Source of the DNA: Anianabacter salinae
Lineage (GTDB): Bacteria > Pseudomonadota > Alphaproteobacteria > Rhodobacterales > Rhodobacteraceae
Direction: 5' to 3'
NCBI RefSeq assembly: GCF_019061145.1
Contig: NZ_JAHQZS010000001.1
Coordinates: forward strand, 682,001 to 746,000
DNA: 64,000 nucleotides
The position numbers and the translations under genes are program-made. This document shows positions 39,592 to 48,142 of the stretch, piece by piece. The notes under the pieces are model-generated. The model worked only from the letters and a program-made list of their open reading frames with translations. It was not told where the DNA came from and made no database searches. How positions within the stretch are numbered: the first letter of the stretch is position 1; every line of letters begins with the position of its first letter.

Positions 39592-39643
39592 TTGGGGGGC
39601 TTTGCCCCCCAAACCCCCCAGAGGTATTTGCAGACCAAAGATG
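39592..39643 (-). repeat. Dispersed repeat copy with GC hairpin after nuoN
   Basis: The hairpin TTGGGGGGC-TTT-GCCCCCCAA (39592-39612, 9-bp stem, 3-base loop) is followed by GGTATTTG..GACCAAAGATG ending at 39643. Read on the minus strand this is the same element as the copy at 59641: CATCTTTGGTC, AAATACCTC, poly-G, then the GC hairpin. It separates the nuo operon from birA and may work as a 3' end or terminator; there is no T-tract. Confidence 0.75.
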
Positions 39644-39657
39644 TGCAGGGGGGCGCC

Positions 39658-40413
39658 ATGCCCCGTGAGCTGTTGCCCTGGCCCGGTGGTGTCGGCCGCA
39701 TCATCCTGGACGAGGTCGACAGCACCATGGCCGAGGCCGCGCGCCGCGCGCCGGGGCTGGACGGGCCGACCTGGATCATGGCGCGGCACCAGACGGCGGC
39801 GCGCGGGCGGCAGGGCAAGGTCTGGACCCATCCGGCGGGCAATTTTGCCGCGACATTGGTGATGAGGCCCGAAGGCGGGCCGGGCCGCGCGGCGCTGCGG
39901 TCCTTCATGGCGGCGAACGCGCTGTTCGAAGCGCTGGCTCTCAAGATAGACCGCACACGGCTTTCGCTGAAATGGCCCAACGACGTGCTGCTGGACAATG
40001 GCAAAGTGGCGGGGATCCTTCTGGAAAGCGTGGGCGGCGGCGCGGGCCGCGTCGACTGGTTGTCGATCGGGATCGGCGTGAACCTTTGCGAGATCCCGGA
40101 CGGCCTGCACGATGCCGCGTTTCCGCCCGTCAGCCTTGAAGGGCAGGGCGGCGAAGAGGCGGACCTCGATGAGTTCCTGTCGTTCCTCGCCAGCCATTTC
40201 GCCACGCAAGAGCGGGTGCTGGCCGAACTGGGGTTCGGCGCCGTGCGCAAGGCCTGGCTGCGGCAGGCGGCGCGGCTGGGTGAGGTGATCACCGCCCGCA
40301 TGGGACGCGAGGAGATCACCGGGCGCTTCGAGACGGTGGACGAGGCCGGGCATCTGGTCCTGGTCACGCGCGACGGCGAGCGGCGCATCGCGGCGGCCGA
40401 GGTATTCTTCTGA
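39658..40413 (+). CDS. birA: Biotin-[acetyl-CoA-carboxylase] ligase
   Basis: Attaches biotin to biotin-carrier lysines. The 251-residue protein lacks an N-terminal DNA-binding domain, so it is a class I ligase and not a repressor. Motifs: TAARGRQGKVWTHPAGNFAA (biotin-AMP loop) and LSLKWPNDVLLDNGKVAGIL. Its substrates in this window are LiuD and pyruvate carboxylase. Starts a unit with coaX and rnj, 14 bases apart. Confidence 0.93.
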   Translation: MPRELLPWPGGVGRIILDEVDSTMAEAARRAPGLDGPTWIMARHQTAARGRQGKVWTHPAGNFAATLVMRPEGGPGRAALRSFMAANALFEALALKIDRTRLSLKWPNDVLLDNGKVAGILLESVGGGAGRVDWLSIGIGVNLCEIPDGLHDAAFPPVSLEGQGGEEADLDEFLSFLASHFATQERVLAELGFGAVRKAWLRQAARLGEVITARMGREEITGRFETVDEAGHLVLVTRDGERRIAAAEVFF

Positions 40414-40427
40414 CGAGGGGGGCAGCC

Positions 40428-41207
40428 ATGCTTCTGTGCATCGACACCGGCAACACCAACACGGTCTTTTCCGTCTGGGACGGGAGCGCGTTCGTCGCGA
40501 CGTTTCGCACCGCGACCGAACACCAGCGCACCGCCGACCAGTATTATGTCTGGTTCTCGACGCTGATGCAGCACCACCGCATCGACATCGACATCGACGC
40601 GGTGATCGTGTCGTCCACGGTGCCGCGCGTGGTATTCAATCTGCGTGTCCTCGCGGACCGCTACTTTGGCACGCGTCCGCTGGTGGTGGGCAAGCCCGAC
40701 TGCCTGTTGCCGGTGCCGCCGCGGGTGGACGAGGGCACGCAGGTCGGCCCCGACCGGCTGGTGAACACGGCAGGCGCCTTTGACCGGCATGGCGGCGACC
40801 TGATCGTGGTTGATTTCGGCACCGCCACCACCTTTGACGTCGTGGCGCCCGACGGTGCCTATGTCGGCGGGGTGATCGCGCCGGGGGTGAACCTGTCGCT
40901 CGAGGCGCTGCATATGGCCGCTGCGGCCCTGCCGCATGTCGATGTGACCAAGCCGCAGCGCGTGGTCGGCACGAATACGGTTGCGTGCATGCAATCGGGT
41001 GTGTTCTGGGGCTACGTCGGCCTTGTGCGCGGCATCACCGACCGCATCCGGGCCGAGTGCGACAGGCCCATGCGGATCATCGGAACCGGCGGCCTTGCGG
41101 CATTGTTCGCCCAAGGCGATGTGCTATTTGACGACATCGAGGACGATCTGACCATGCACGGTCTCACCGTCATCCACAGATACAACACGGAACGAGGCAG
41201 CCCATGA
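40428..41207 (+). CDS. coaX: Type III pantothenate kinase
   Basis: First enzyme of CoA synthesis, insensitive to CoA feedback. 259 residues of the ASKHA fold: LCIDTGNTNTVFSVWDG (phosphate 1), VGPDRLVNTAGAF and VVDFGTATTFDVV with the conserved aspartates. Preceded by GGGGGG purines. Its stop overlaps the rnj ATG (ATGA). Confidence 0.95.
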   Translation: MLLCIDTGNTNTVFSVWDGSAFVATFRTATEHQRTADQYYVWFSTLMQHHRIDIDIDAVIVSSTVPRVVFNLRVLADRYFGTRPLVVGKPDCLLPVPPRVDEGTQVGPDRLVNTAGAFDRHGGDLIVVDFGTATTFDVVAPDGAYVGGVIAPGVNLSLEALHMAAAALPHVDVTKPQRVVGTNTVACMQSGVFWGYVGLVRGITDRIRAECDRPMRIIGTGGLAALFAQGDVLFDDIEDDLTMHGLTVIHRYNTERGSP

Positions 41208-42871
41208 GCAGCGACAGACTGATCTACCTCCCATTGGGGGGCGCCGGCGAGATCGGTATGAACTGCTACGTCTACGGCTATGGCCCCGAGGGTGCGGAAC
41301 GCTTCCTGCTGGTCGATCTTGGCGTGACCTTCCCGGACATGGAGACGACGCCGGGCGTCGACCTGATCCTGCCCGACATCGCCTGGCTGGAAGAGCGCCG
41401 CGACCGGCTGGACGGCATCGTCATCACCCACGCGCACGAGGATCACGTCGGCGCCGTCGGTCATCTGTGGTCGCGGCTGCAGGCGCCGGTCTACGCGCGC
41501 GCCTTCACCGGCCACATCGCCCGGTTGAAGATGGAGGAATATGGGCTTGCCGCCGACATCCTGCGGATCATCGAGCCTTACCCGCAGATGGCGACGGTGG
41601 GTCCGTTCCAGATCGGGTTCATCCCGGTGTCGCACTCGATCCCCGAAAGCTCGGGCATCGTGATCGATACCCCGGCAGGGCGCATCGTGCACACCGGCGA
41701 TTTCAAGATCGACGCGACGCCCGTGGTGGGCGAGGCATTCGATCCCGCGCTCTGGGCCGAGGTCGCCAAGCCCGGCGTCAAGGCGCTGGTCTGCGATTCG
41801 ACAAACGTGTTCTCGGAACATGCCGGCCGGTCCGAGGCGACCGTCGGCCCCGAGATCGAGAAACTGGTGGCCTCTGCGCCGGGCCTCGTGGCCGCGACGA
41901 CCTTCGCGTCGAACATCGCGCGGGTGAAGACGCTGGCCGAGGCCGGGAGCCGCGCCGGGCGGTCCATCGTGCTGCTGGGGCGCGCGATGCGGCGTATGGT
42001 GACGGCCGGGATCGAGACCGGCGTTCTGACCGATTTTCCCAAGGTCGTCAGCCCCGAAGAGGCGCAGGACATCCCGCGCGGCAACCTGATGCTGCTAACC
42101 ACCGGCAGCCAAGGCGAGCACCGCGCCGCGACCGCGCAGCTGTCGCGCGGCAAGTACATGGGCCTCACGTTGAAGGAAGGTGATCTGTTCCTGTTCTCGT
42201 CCAAGACGATCCCCGGCAACGAGAGATCTGTGGCGCGCATCGTCAACGCGTTCAGCGAGATGGGCGTGGACGTGGTCGATGATTCCTCGGGGCTTTACCA
42301 TGTCTCGGGCCATGCCAACCGGCCCGACCTGATGCAGATGCACACCGTGGTCGATCCTGCCGTGGTGATCCCGATGCACGGCGAACACCGCCATTTGCGC
42401 GCCCATGCCAAGCTGGCCGAAGACAGCGGGCGCCGTGCGGTGATCGCGCCGAACGGCACCATGATCGACCTGACCGGCAAGGTGCCGAAGATCGCCGAAT
42501 TCGTCGAGACCGGGCGCACATACATCGACGGGTCGGTGCAGATCGGCGCGATGGACGGCGTGGTGCGTGACCGGCTGCGGATGGCAATGAACGGCCATGT
42601 CGTCGTGACCGTGATCCTCGACGAGGAAGACGCGCCGCTGGGCGAGCCGTGGTGCGAGGTCATGGGCCTGCCGCCGACGGGACGGTCCAAGGCGCCGCTG
42701 ATCGACGTGCTGGAGGCGGACCTCGACCAGTTCCTTGGCCGGGCGGATCGCAAGACCCGCCGCGATGACGACAAGCTGGACGAGGCGCTGCGCCGCGTGG
42801 TGCGCCAGACGGCGAACGACGAGATCGGCAAGAAGCCCGAGGTGACGGTGGTTGTCAGCCGGTTGAGTTGA
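41204..42871 (+). CDS. rnj: Ribonuclease J
   Basis: Metallo-beta-lactamase/beta-CASP ribonuclease with endo- and 5'-3' exonuclease activity, a major RNA processing enzyme in alphaproteobacteria. 555 residues; metal site THAHEDHVGAVGHLW, VSHSIPES and HTGDFKID, beta-CASP region with TTGSQGEHRA and SSKTIPGNERSVARI, and VIPMHGEHRHLRAHA. The gene order birA-coaX-rnj is common in Rhodobacterales. Confidence 0.94.
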   Translation: MSSDRLIYLPLGGAGEIGMNCYVYGYGPEGAERFLLVDLGVTFPDMETTPGVDLILPDIAWLEERRDRLDGIVITHAHEDHVGAVGHLWSRLQAPVYARAFTGHIARLKMEEYGLAADILRIIEPYPQMATVGPFQIGFIPVSHSIPESSGIVIDTPAGRIVHTGDFKIDATPVVGEAFDPALWAEVAKPGVKALVCDSTNVFSEHAGRSEATVGPEIEKLVASAPGLVAATTFASNIARVKTLAEAGSRAGRSIVLLGRAMRRMVTAGIETGVLTDFPKVVSPEEAQDIPRGNLMLLTTGSQGEHRAATAQLSRGKYMGLTLKEGDLFLFSSKTIPGNERSVARIVNAFSEMGVDVVDDSSGLYHVSGHANRPDLMQMHTVVDPAVVIPMHGEHRHLRAHAKLAEDSGRRAVIAPNGTMIDLTGKVPKIAEFVETGRTYIDGSVQIGAMDGVVRDRLRMAMNGHVVVTVILDEEDAPLGEPWCEVMGLPPTGRSKAPLIDVLEADLDQFLGRADRKTRRDDDKLDEALRRVVRQTANDEIGKKPEVTVVVSRLS

Positions 42872-42885
42872 GGCACCGCGGGGCA

Positions 42886-42902
42886 AATCCTCGACGAGGA
42901 TT
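42886..42902. terminator. Small inverted repeat after rnj
   Basis: AATCCTCGACGAGGATT is a perfect palindrome around one central base (or a 7-bp stem with a 3-base loop), followed by CCCTTTG. It lies 15 bases past the rnj stop and 29 before the prfC promoter. A short terminator or a protein-binding site; no T-tract, so weak as a terminator. Confidence 0.3.
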
Positions 42903-42930
42903 CCCTTTGATTCCAGCCTCGCGACGCTGA

Positions 42931-42959
42931 TTGCCACTCGCGTGGCGCGCCTATATATC
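42931..42959 (+). promoter_or_regulatory. Putative leaderless promoter of prfC
   Basis: TTGCCA (42931-42936), 17 bases, TATATC (42954-42959). Six bases later comes the ATG at 42966, so the transcript would start at the A of the start codon. No ribosome binding site is present. Confidence 0.5.
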
Positions 42960-42965
42960 CCGCCC

Positions 42966-44585
42966 ATGCTGGACCGTGCCTCGAATGCCCCCGACCTGCC
43001 CGCCGAGATTGCCCGGCGGCGGACCTTTGCCATCATCTCGCATCCCGACGCGGGCAAGACGACGCTGACGGAAAAGTTCCTGCTGTACGGGGGCGCGATC
43101 CAGATGGCGGGGCAGGTGCGTGCCAAGGGCGAGGCGCGGCGCACCCGGTCGGATTACATGCAGATGGAAAAGGACCGGGGCATCTCGGTCTCGGCCTCGG
43201 CGATGTCGTTCGATTTTGCGAGCGGCGGGCTGGACTATCGGTTCAACCTTGTCGACACGCCCGGCCACTCGGACTTTTCCGAAGACACCTACCGCACGCT
43301 GACGGCGGTGGACTGCGCCGTGATGGTGATCGACGGCGCCAAGGGTGTCGAGTCGCAGACGCGCAAGCTGTTCGAGGTGTGCCGCCTGCGCGACCTGCCG
43401 ATCCTGACCTTCTGCAACAAGATGGACCGCGAAAGCCGCGACACCTTCGAGATCATCGACGAGATCCAGGAAAACCTCGCCATCGACGTGACGCCCGCAA
43501 GCTGGCCCATCGGCGTCGGGCGCGAGTTCATCGGCTGCTATGACGTGCTGAACGACCGGCTGGAGCTGATGGACCGCGCCGACCGCAACAAGGTCGGCGA
43601 ATCCATCCGCATCGACGGGCTGGATGATCCCAAACTGGCCGATCACGTTCCGCCGCATCTTCTGGACAAGCTGCGCGAAGACCTCGAGATGGCCAAGGCG
43701 CTTTTGCCGGAATTCGACCAGCAGGCGCTTCTGGACGGGACGATGACGCCGATCTGGTTCGGGTCGGCGATCAACTCGTTCGGGGTTCAGGAACTGATGG
43801 CAGGGATCGGGAAATACGGCCCCGTCCCGCAGCCGCAATCGGCCGAGCCGCGCCAGATCGCGCCCGAGGAAAAGACCGTCACCGGCTTCGTGTTCAAGGT
43901 GCAGGCCAACATGGACCCAAAGCACCGCGACCGGGTCGCCTTCGTCCGTCTTGCCTCGGGGCATTTCAAGCGCGGCATGAAGCTGACCCATGTGCGCACG
44001 AAAAAGCCGATGGCGGTGTCGAGCCCGGTGCTGTTCCTCGCGTCGGACCGCGAATTGGCGGAAGAGGCCTGGGCGGGCGACATCATCGGCATCCCCAACC
44101 ACGGGCAATTGCGGATCGGCGACACGTTGACCGAGGGCGAGGCGCTGAAGGTGACGGGCATTCCGTCCTTCGCGCCCGAGCTTCTGCAAAGCTGCCGCGC
44201 GGGCGATCCCATGAAGGCCAAGCATCTGGACAAGGCGCTGATGCAGTTCGCCGAGGAAGGCGCGGCCAAGGTGTTCAAGCCCGTGATCGGGTCGGGCTTC
44301 ATCGTTGGCGTCGTCGGGCAGTTGCAATTCGAGGTGCTCGCCAGCCGGATCGAGCTGGAATACGGGCTGCCGGTGCGGTTCGAACCCAGTCAATTCACCT
44401 CTGCGCGCTGGGTGCATGGACCCAAGGACAAGGTCGAAGCGTTCGCCAATGGCAACAAGGGCCACATGGCCCGCGACAACGACGGCGATCTGGTTTTCCT
44501 GACAAGGCTGCAATGGGACATCGACAGGGTTCAGCGCGACCATCCCGACCTGACTCTTTCGGCGACGAAGGAAATGATGGTCTGA
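42966..44585 (+). CDS. prfC: Peptide chain release factor 3
   Basis: GTPase that recycles RF1 and RF2 after translation termination. 539 residues; G1 SHPDAGKTTLTEKFLLYGG, effector region RTRSDYMQMEKDRGISVSAS, G3 DTPGHSDFSEDTYR, G4 NKMDRESRD, then RF3 domains II and III. The ATG at 42966 is where family similarity begins; upstream in-frame GTG 42942 adds eight residues but overlaps the promoter. The stop overlaps a probable CTG start of the ExoD-like gene. Confidence 0.95.
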   Translation: MLDRASNAPDLPAEIARRRTFAIISHPDAGKTTLTEKFLLYGGAIQMAGQVRAKGEARRTRSDYMQMEKDRGISVSASAMSFDFASGGLDYRFNLVDTPGHSDFSEDTYRTLTAVDCAVMVIDGAKGVESQTRKLFEVCRLRDLPILTFCNKMDRESRDTFEIIDEIQENLAIDVTPASWPIGVGREFIGCYDVLNDRLELMDRADRNKVGESIRIDGLDDPKLADHVPPHLLDKLREDLEMAKALLPEFDQQALLDGTMTPIWFGSAINSFGVQELMAGIGKYGPVPQPQSAEPRQIAPEEKTVTGFVFKVQANMDPKHRDRVAFVRLASGHFKRGMKLTHVRTKKPMAVSSPVLFLASDRELAEEAWAGDIIGIPNHGQLRIGDTLTEGEALKVTGIPSFAPELLQSCRAGDPMKAKHLDKALMQFAEEGAAKVFKPVIGSGFIVGVVGQLQFEVLASRIELEYGLPVRFEPSQFTSARWVHGPKDKVEAFANGNKGHMARDNDGDLVFLTRLQWDIDRVQRDHPDLTLSATKEMMV

Positions 44586-45217
44586 CGCCGAAGGGTGGGA
44601 AAGACCGGACAGGCGAAGACCCCAATCCGCTTTACCAGACGCTCAACGACATGGCGGACGCCGCGCGCGAGGGGGATTGCACCTTTGGCGATCTTGTCGA
44701 CCGCATCGGATCGCGCGGCTTTGGCCCGCTGCTGATTTTCTGCGCCGCCATCGTGATGCTGCCCACCGGGGCGATCCCCGGCGTGCCCGCGCTGGCGGGG
44801 GGCGCCATCATCGTCATCGCGGTTCAGCTTCTGGTCGGGTCCGGGCGTCCCTGGCTTCCCAGCCGCCTGCGCCGCCTGACGCTGAGCGAACGCAAGCTGG
44901 ATGCCGCGATCGAGAAGGGGCGGCCTGCCGCGCGTTTCATCGGCGCCTTTGTCTCGCCGCGCGCCGGGGCTCTTGCATCGGGGCCGGTGTCGCTTCGGGT
45001 GGCGGCGCTGGCGCTGCTGATGGCGGGGCTCTTGTTGATCCCGCTGGGGTTCGTCCCGCTGGTGCCGTTCCTGATGGGCGTGCCGGTGCTGGTCATCGGG
45101 ATGGCGATGACCGCCCGTGACGGCGCGGCGATGGTGGTCGGGCTGCTGCTGTTCATCCTGCCGGGCTGGATGCTGTATCGCACGCTCGCGCCTGATATCG
45201 GGATGTGGATTTCGTGA
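44582..45217 (+). CDS. ExoD-like membrane protein (probable CTG start)
   Basis: A 211-residue polytopic membrane protein similar to ExoD, required for exopolysaccharide synthesis in rhizobia; biochemical role unknown. Features: LVDRIGSRGFGPLLIFCAAI, MLPTGAIPGVPALAGGAIIV and LIPLGFVPLVPFLMGVPVLV. No ATG or GTG in frame lies between 44576 and 44651, and starting at ATG 44651 would lose the conserved TLNDMADAAREGD region. CTG at 44582 overlaps the prfC stop as CTGA and has AAGGAA eight bases upstream. ATG 44513 is another option, but it extends 70 bases into prfC. Confidence 0.8.
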   Translation: MTPKGGKDRTGEDPNPLYQTLNDMADAAREGDCTFGDLVDRIGSRGFGPLLIFCAAIVMLPTGAIPGVPALAGGAIIVIAVQLLVGSGRPWLPSRLRRLTLSERKLDAAIEKGRPAARFIGAFVSPRAGALASGPVSLRVAALALLMAGLLLIPLGFVPLVPFLMGVPVLVIGMAMTARDGAAMVVGLLLFILPGWMLYRTLAPDIGMWIS

Positions 45218-45258
45218 CGGGGGCCTGCTGGAACGCTGTGTGATGGCAAAGGCAATTC

Positions 45259-45287
45259 TTGATTCTCCCCCGCGACTGGACTATCTG
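45259..45287 (+). promoter_or_regulatory. Putative promoter of the DEAD-box helicase gene
   Basis: TTGATT (45259-45264), 17 bases, TATCTG (45282-45287); the helicase ATG is at 45373, giving a leader of about 80 bases. Cold-regulated helicase mRNAs often have long leaders, but I see no specific element. Confidence 0.45.
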
Positions 45288-45372
45288 GCAGACACGATGA
45301 CAGATCGGCAATCCGGCCGGTCGGGCCGCCTGTTTACGCGGCTGAAACAACGCCGCTGAAACAAGGGCATTG

Positions 45373-46884
45373 ATGACAAAATTCACCGAACTGGGGCTCG
45401 ACCCCAAGGTTGTTCAGGCTGTAACCGAGGCCGGTTACGAAACGCCGACGCCAATTCAGGCCGGGGCAATCCCCGCCGCGCTGCAAGGGCAGGACGTGCT
45501 CGGGATCGCCCAGACGGGCACCGGCAAGACCGCAAGCTTCGTGCTTCCGATGATAACGCTTCTCGCCAAGGGCCGCGCGCGTGCGCGCATGCCCCGCTCG
45601 CTGGTGCTGTGCCCCACGCGAGAGCTGGCCGCACAGGTGGCCGAGAATTTCGACACCTACACCAAGCACCTCAAGCTGACCAAGGCGCTGCTGATCGGCG
45701 GCGTTTCGTTCAAGGAACAGGACCAGCTGATCGACCGGGGCGTCGACGTTCTGATCGCGACGCCAGGCCGTCTGCTCGACCATTTCGAGCGCGGCAAGCT
45801 GCTGCTCACCGGCGTGCAGATCATGGTCGTGGACGAGGCTGACCGGATGCTCGACATGGGGTTCATCCCCGATATCGAACGCATCTTCTCGCTGACGCCG
45901 TTCACCCGCCAGACGCTGTTCTTCTCGGCCACTATGGCGCCCGAGATCGAGCGGATCACCAACACCTTCCTGTCCAATCCCAAGAAGGTCGAGGTCGCGC
46001 GTCAGGCCACCGCGTCCGAAACCATCGCGCAGGAAGTGATTGAGTTGAAGGCGTCGCGCCGCGACACCGCTGCGGCGATGAAACGCGAGGCCCTGCGCGC
46101 CACGATCGAGCGTGAGGGCGAGGCGTGCAAGAACGCCATCGTCTTCTGCAACCGCAAGACGGACGTGGATATCGTTGCGAAATCGCTCAAGAAATACGGC
46201 TACGACGCGGCTCCGATCCACGGCGATCTGGAACAGTCGCAGCGCACCCGCACGCTGGATCTGTTCCGCGAGGGCGGCTTGCGGTTCCTCGTGGCGTCCG
46301 ATGTCGCCGCGCGCGGCCTCGACGTTCCGGCGGTAAGCCATGTGTTCCAGTTCGACGTGCCCACGCATTCCGAGGATTACGTTCACCGGATCGGTCGCAC
46401 CGGCCGTGCGGGGCGGTCGGGCAAGGCGATCATGTTCGCCACACCGGCCGAGGGCAAATACCTCGATGCGATCGAAAAGCTTCTGGAACGGACCATTCCG
46501 CGCGCCGAAGGGCAGGCAATGGTGTCCGAAGACAGCGCGCCCGACGCGCCTGCCGAAGCCTCTGACGATGCACCCAAGCCCCGCCGCACGCGCGGGGGGC
46601 GCGGACGCAGCCGCAAGGCCGATGCGGAAGGACAGGGATCCGAACAGGCCCCCGCCGCCGCGCCAACACCGGCACCGGCAGAAGCAGAGGCCATGCCTGA
46701 AACCGCTGCAGAACCTGCACCGGAAGCAAAGACCGCCGACGCGCCTGCACCTCGCTCTGAAGACAAGCCCCGGCGCGGCCAGCGGCAGGACAATCGCCGC
46801 AACGACCGCGACGCGGTGGTCGGCATGGGCGATCATCTGCCCAGCTTCATCGCGCTTAGCCTGGATGAACGCCGCGCAGGCTGA
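45373..46884 (+). CDS. DEAD-box RNA helicase
   Basis: ATP-dependent RNA helicase of the RhlE/CsdA type, 503 residues. Helicase motifs in order: GYETPTPIQAGAIPAAL (Q), AQTGTGKTASFVLP (I), PTRELAAQV (Ia), TPGRLLDHFERG, VDEADRMLDMGF (II), SATMAPEIERI (III), CNRKTDVDIVAKSL (IV), VASDVAARGLDV (V) and HRIGRTGRAGR (VI). The C-terminal 120 residues are Ala/Pro-rich and basic (RRTRGGRGRSRK, RRGQRQDNRRNDRD), likely RNA-binding and disordered. Start: ATG 45373 chosen over TTG 45370. A strong terminator follows. Confidence 0.93.
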   Translation: MTKFTELGLDPKVVQAVTEAGYETPTPIQAGAIPAALQGQDVLGIAQTGTGKTASFVLPMITLLAKGRARARMPRSLVLCPTRELAAQVAENFDTYTKHLKLTKALLIGGVSFKEQDQLIDRGVDVLIATPGRLLDHFERGKLLLTGVQIMVVDEADRMLDMGFIPDIERIFSLTPFTRQTLFFSATMAPEIERITNTFLSNPKKVEVARQATASETIAQEVIELKASRRDTAAAMKREALRATIEREGEACKNAIVFCNRKTDVDIVAKSLKKYGYDAAPIHGDLEQSQRTRTLDLFREGGLRFLVASDVAARGLDVPAVSHVFQFDVPTHSEDYVHRIGRTGRAGRSGKAIMFATPAEGKYLDAIEKLLERTIPRAEGQAMVSEDSAPDAPAEASDDAPKPRRTRGGRGRSRKADAEGQGSEQAPAAAPTPAPAEAEAMPETAAEPAPEAKTADAPAPRSEDKPRRGQRQDNRRNDRDAVVGMGDHLPSFIALSLDERRAG

Positions 46885-46913
46885 TTCTGCGGGCAAGGAC
46901 GGACGACCCGAAG

Positions 46914-46944
46914 GCCTCGGCGCTTAGAGCGTCGAGGCTTTTTT
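46914..46944 (+). terminator. Intrinsic terminator after the DEAD-box gene
   Basis: GCCTCGGCGC (46914-46923), loop TTAGA, GCGTCGAGGC (46929-46938), six T residues (46939-46944): a 10-bp stem with one G-U pair. The loop contains the TAA stop of the convergent Hint-domain gene, which ends inside the hairpin. Confidence 0.8.
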
Positions 46945-47952
46945 CAGGATGTCGGCGGCAATCGCGCTGTCCAGCGTGCCTTCGCCCAGCTCGACGGCGA
47001 TCTGCCTCTCGCGGCGTGACTGGCCGCGCGGCAGACCCAGCCGGTCCTGCACATCGCGCGGCAGGGCGGGCGACGTGCGCATGTCATGCGGCAGGCTCTC
47101 GGTCGCGATCCCCTCGGCATAGACGATTTCGTGGCTGTCGAAGAGCACCATGAAATATTCGACGAAGCCGCCGTCGCCGCGCTGGACGGTGGTGCCGTTC
47201 ACCAGAAGCTCGGCCTTGACCATCACCTCGCTGCGTCCGGCGCCAAGGCGATCCTCGCGCTGGTAGACAAAGATGCGTTGGTTCGGGCTAAGCGTCAGTT
47301 CCCGCTCGTTGTTGAGAGCGCCGCGGCCGATGACGATGGGGGCGAAAGCGCCGGTTGCGCGAACGGTGCGTTGGCCGACCCAGCGGATCTGCTGGACTCC
47401 GTTGTCCCGCGTCAGGACGGCATCGCCGACGCGCAAGTCCTCGATCGGGCGCTGTTCGCCGGTGGCCATGGTGATGCGGGTGCCGCGCGTGAAGGACACG
47501 CAGGCCAGTTCCGCGAAGCGCGCGACCGGATTGCTGTTGTCGATATGGACAAGGGTATAGTCGGTGCGGGCGGCCAGTTCGTCGAATGGCAAGAGGTAGA
47601 CCTCGGCGATCATGTCGCCGCCGCGCAGGATCTCGACCAGAACCAGCGCATCGACGGTCGATCCGTCGGGCGCCATCAGGGTGATACAACTGTCGATAAA
47701 GACATCGGCGGCGATCCGTCCGATCTCGGAGCCTTCGGTGACCACCAGACGGTTCAGCGTCGCAGTCAGCGACACGGACAGCCGCCAGCGCCGCGCGGTC
47801 GGGCGCAGGTGGTAGATGTCGTCGAGAATCAGCTCGGACGCATCCCCGATCGGGTCGCCTAGATTCGCACCGCTGGCCACCGAGAATTCGGAGGCTCGGT
47901 AGACGGGCAGGCCGTGTGCGGACACACGTTCATGAAACACATCAACATTCAT
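46924..47952 (-). CDS. Hint-domain protein of unknown function
   Basis: A 342-residue protein with a Hint (hedgehog/intein) domain at about 155-310: CVSFTRGTRITMATGEQRPI, DLRVGDAVLTRDNGVQQIRWVG, FAPIVIGRGALNN, LSPNQRIFVYQREDRLGAGR and HEIVYAEGIATESLPHDMRT. Such Hint_2 proteins are frequent in Rhodobacteraceae and Roseobacter, some attached to calcium-binding exoproteins, but this one has no RTX repeats. The N-terminal 150 residues are a separate domain I do not know. Self-cleavage is possible in Hint domains but the C-terminal splicing residues are absent. Start ATG 47952 preferred to the earlier in-frame codon. Confidence 0.82.
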   Translation of the reverse strand: MNVDVFHERVSAHGLPVYRASEFSVASGANLGDPIGDASELILDDIYHLRPTARRWRLSVSLTATLNRLVVTEGSEIGRIAADVFIDSCITLMAPDGSTVDALVLVEILRGGDMIAEVYLLPFDELAARTDYTLVHIDNSNPVARFAELACVSFTRGTRITMATGEQRPIEDLRVGDAVLTRDNGVQQIRWVGQRTVRATGAFAPIVIGRGALNNERELTLSPNQRIFVYQREDRLGAGRSEVMVKAELLVNGTTVQRGDGGFVEYFMVLFDSHEIVYAEGIATESLPHDMRTSPALPRDVQDRLGLPRGQSRRERQIAVELGEGTLDSAIAADILKKASTL

Positions 47953-48046
47953 CGTTCGGCAGCTCACTATGGTCAGCACAGCTGCTTACAAATTCAGGCG
48001 GCCCCCATAGCCAGACCTGCAAGCACCCCGCCACACCGTCGCCTGA

Positions 48047-48075
48047 ACGCTAGTGCGGGCCGGGGTCGAGGTCAA
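48047..48075 (-). promoter_or_regulatory. Putative promoter of the Hint-domain gene
   Basis: Minus strand TTGACC (48070-48075), 17 bases, TAGCGT (48047-48052). The transcript would start about 90 bases before the ATG at 47952. The same -10 sequence, TAGCGT, occurs before the lipoprotein gene at 1280. Confidence 0.45.
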
Positions 48076-48128
48076 TTTATGCCGGTGAATGCGATGCGAG
48101 TAGGGCAGGAATGTCTCCAGTTTTGGGA

Positions 48129-48142
48129 ATTTCGGTCGAAAT
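48129..48142. promoter_or_regulatory. Palindrome in the Hint/SDR intergenic region
   Basis: ATTTCGGTCGAAAT, inverted repeat of ATTTCG with a 2-bp spacer. It lies between the two divergent genes, upstream of the SDR gene. Compatible with a dimeric regulator; no regulator gene adjoins. Confidence 0.35.

Noticed and set aside
45243-45359. 38-codon ORF (MAKAILDSPPRL...) before the helicase gene
   Set aside because: It overlaps the candidate helicase promoter at 45259-45287, has no recognisable features and a poor ribosome binding site.
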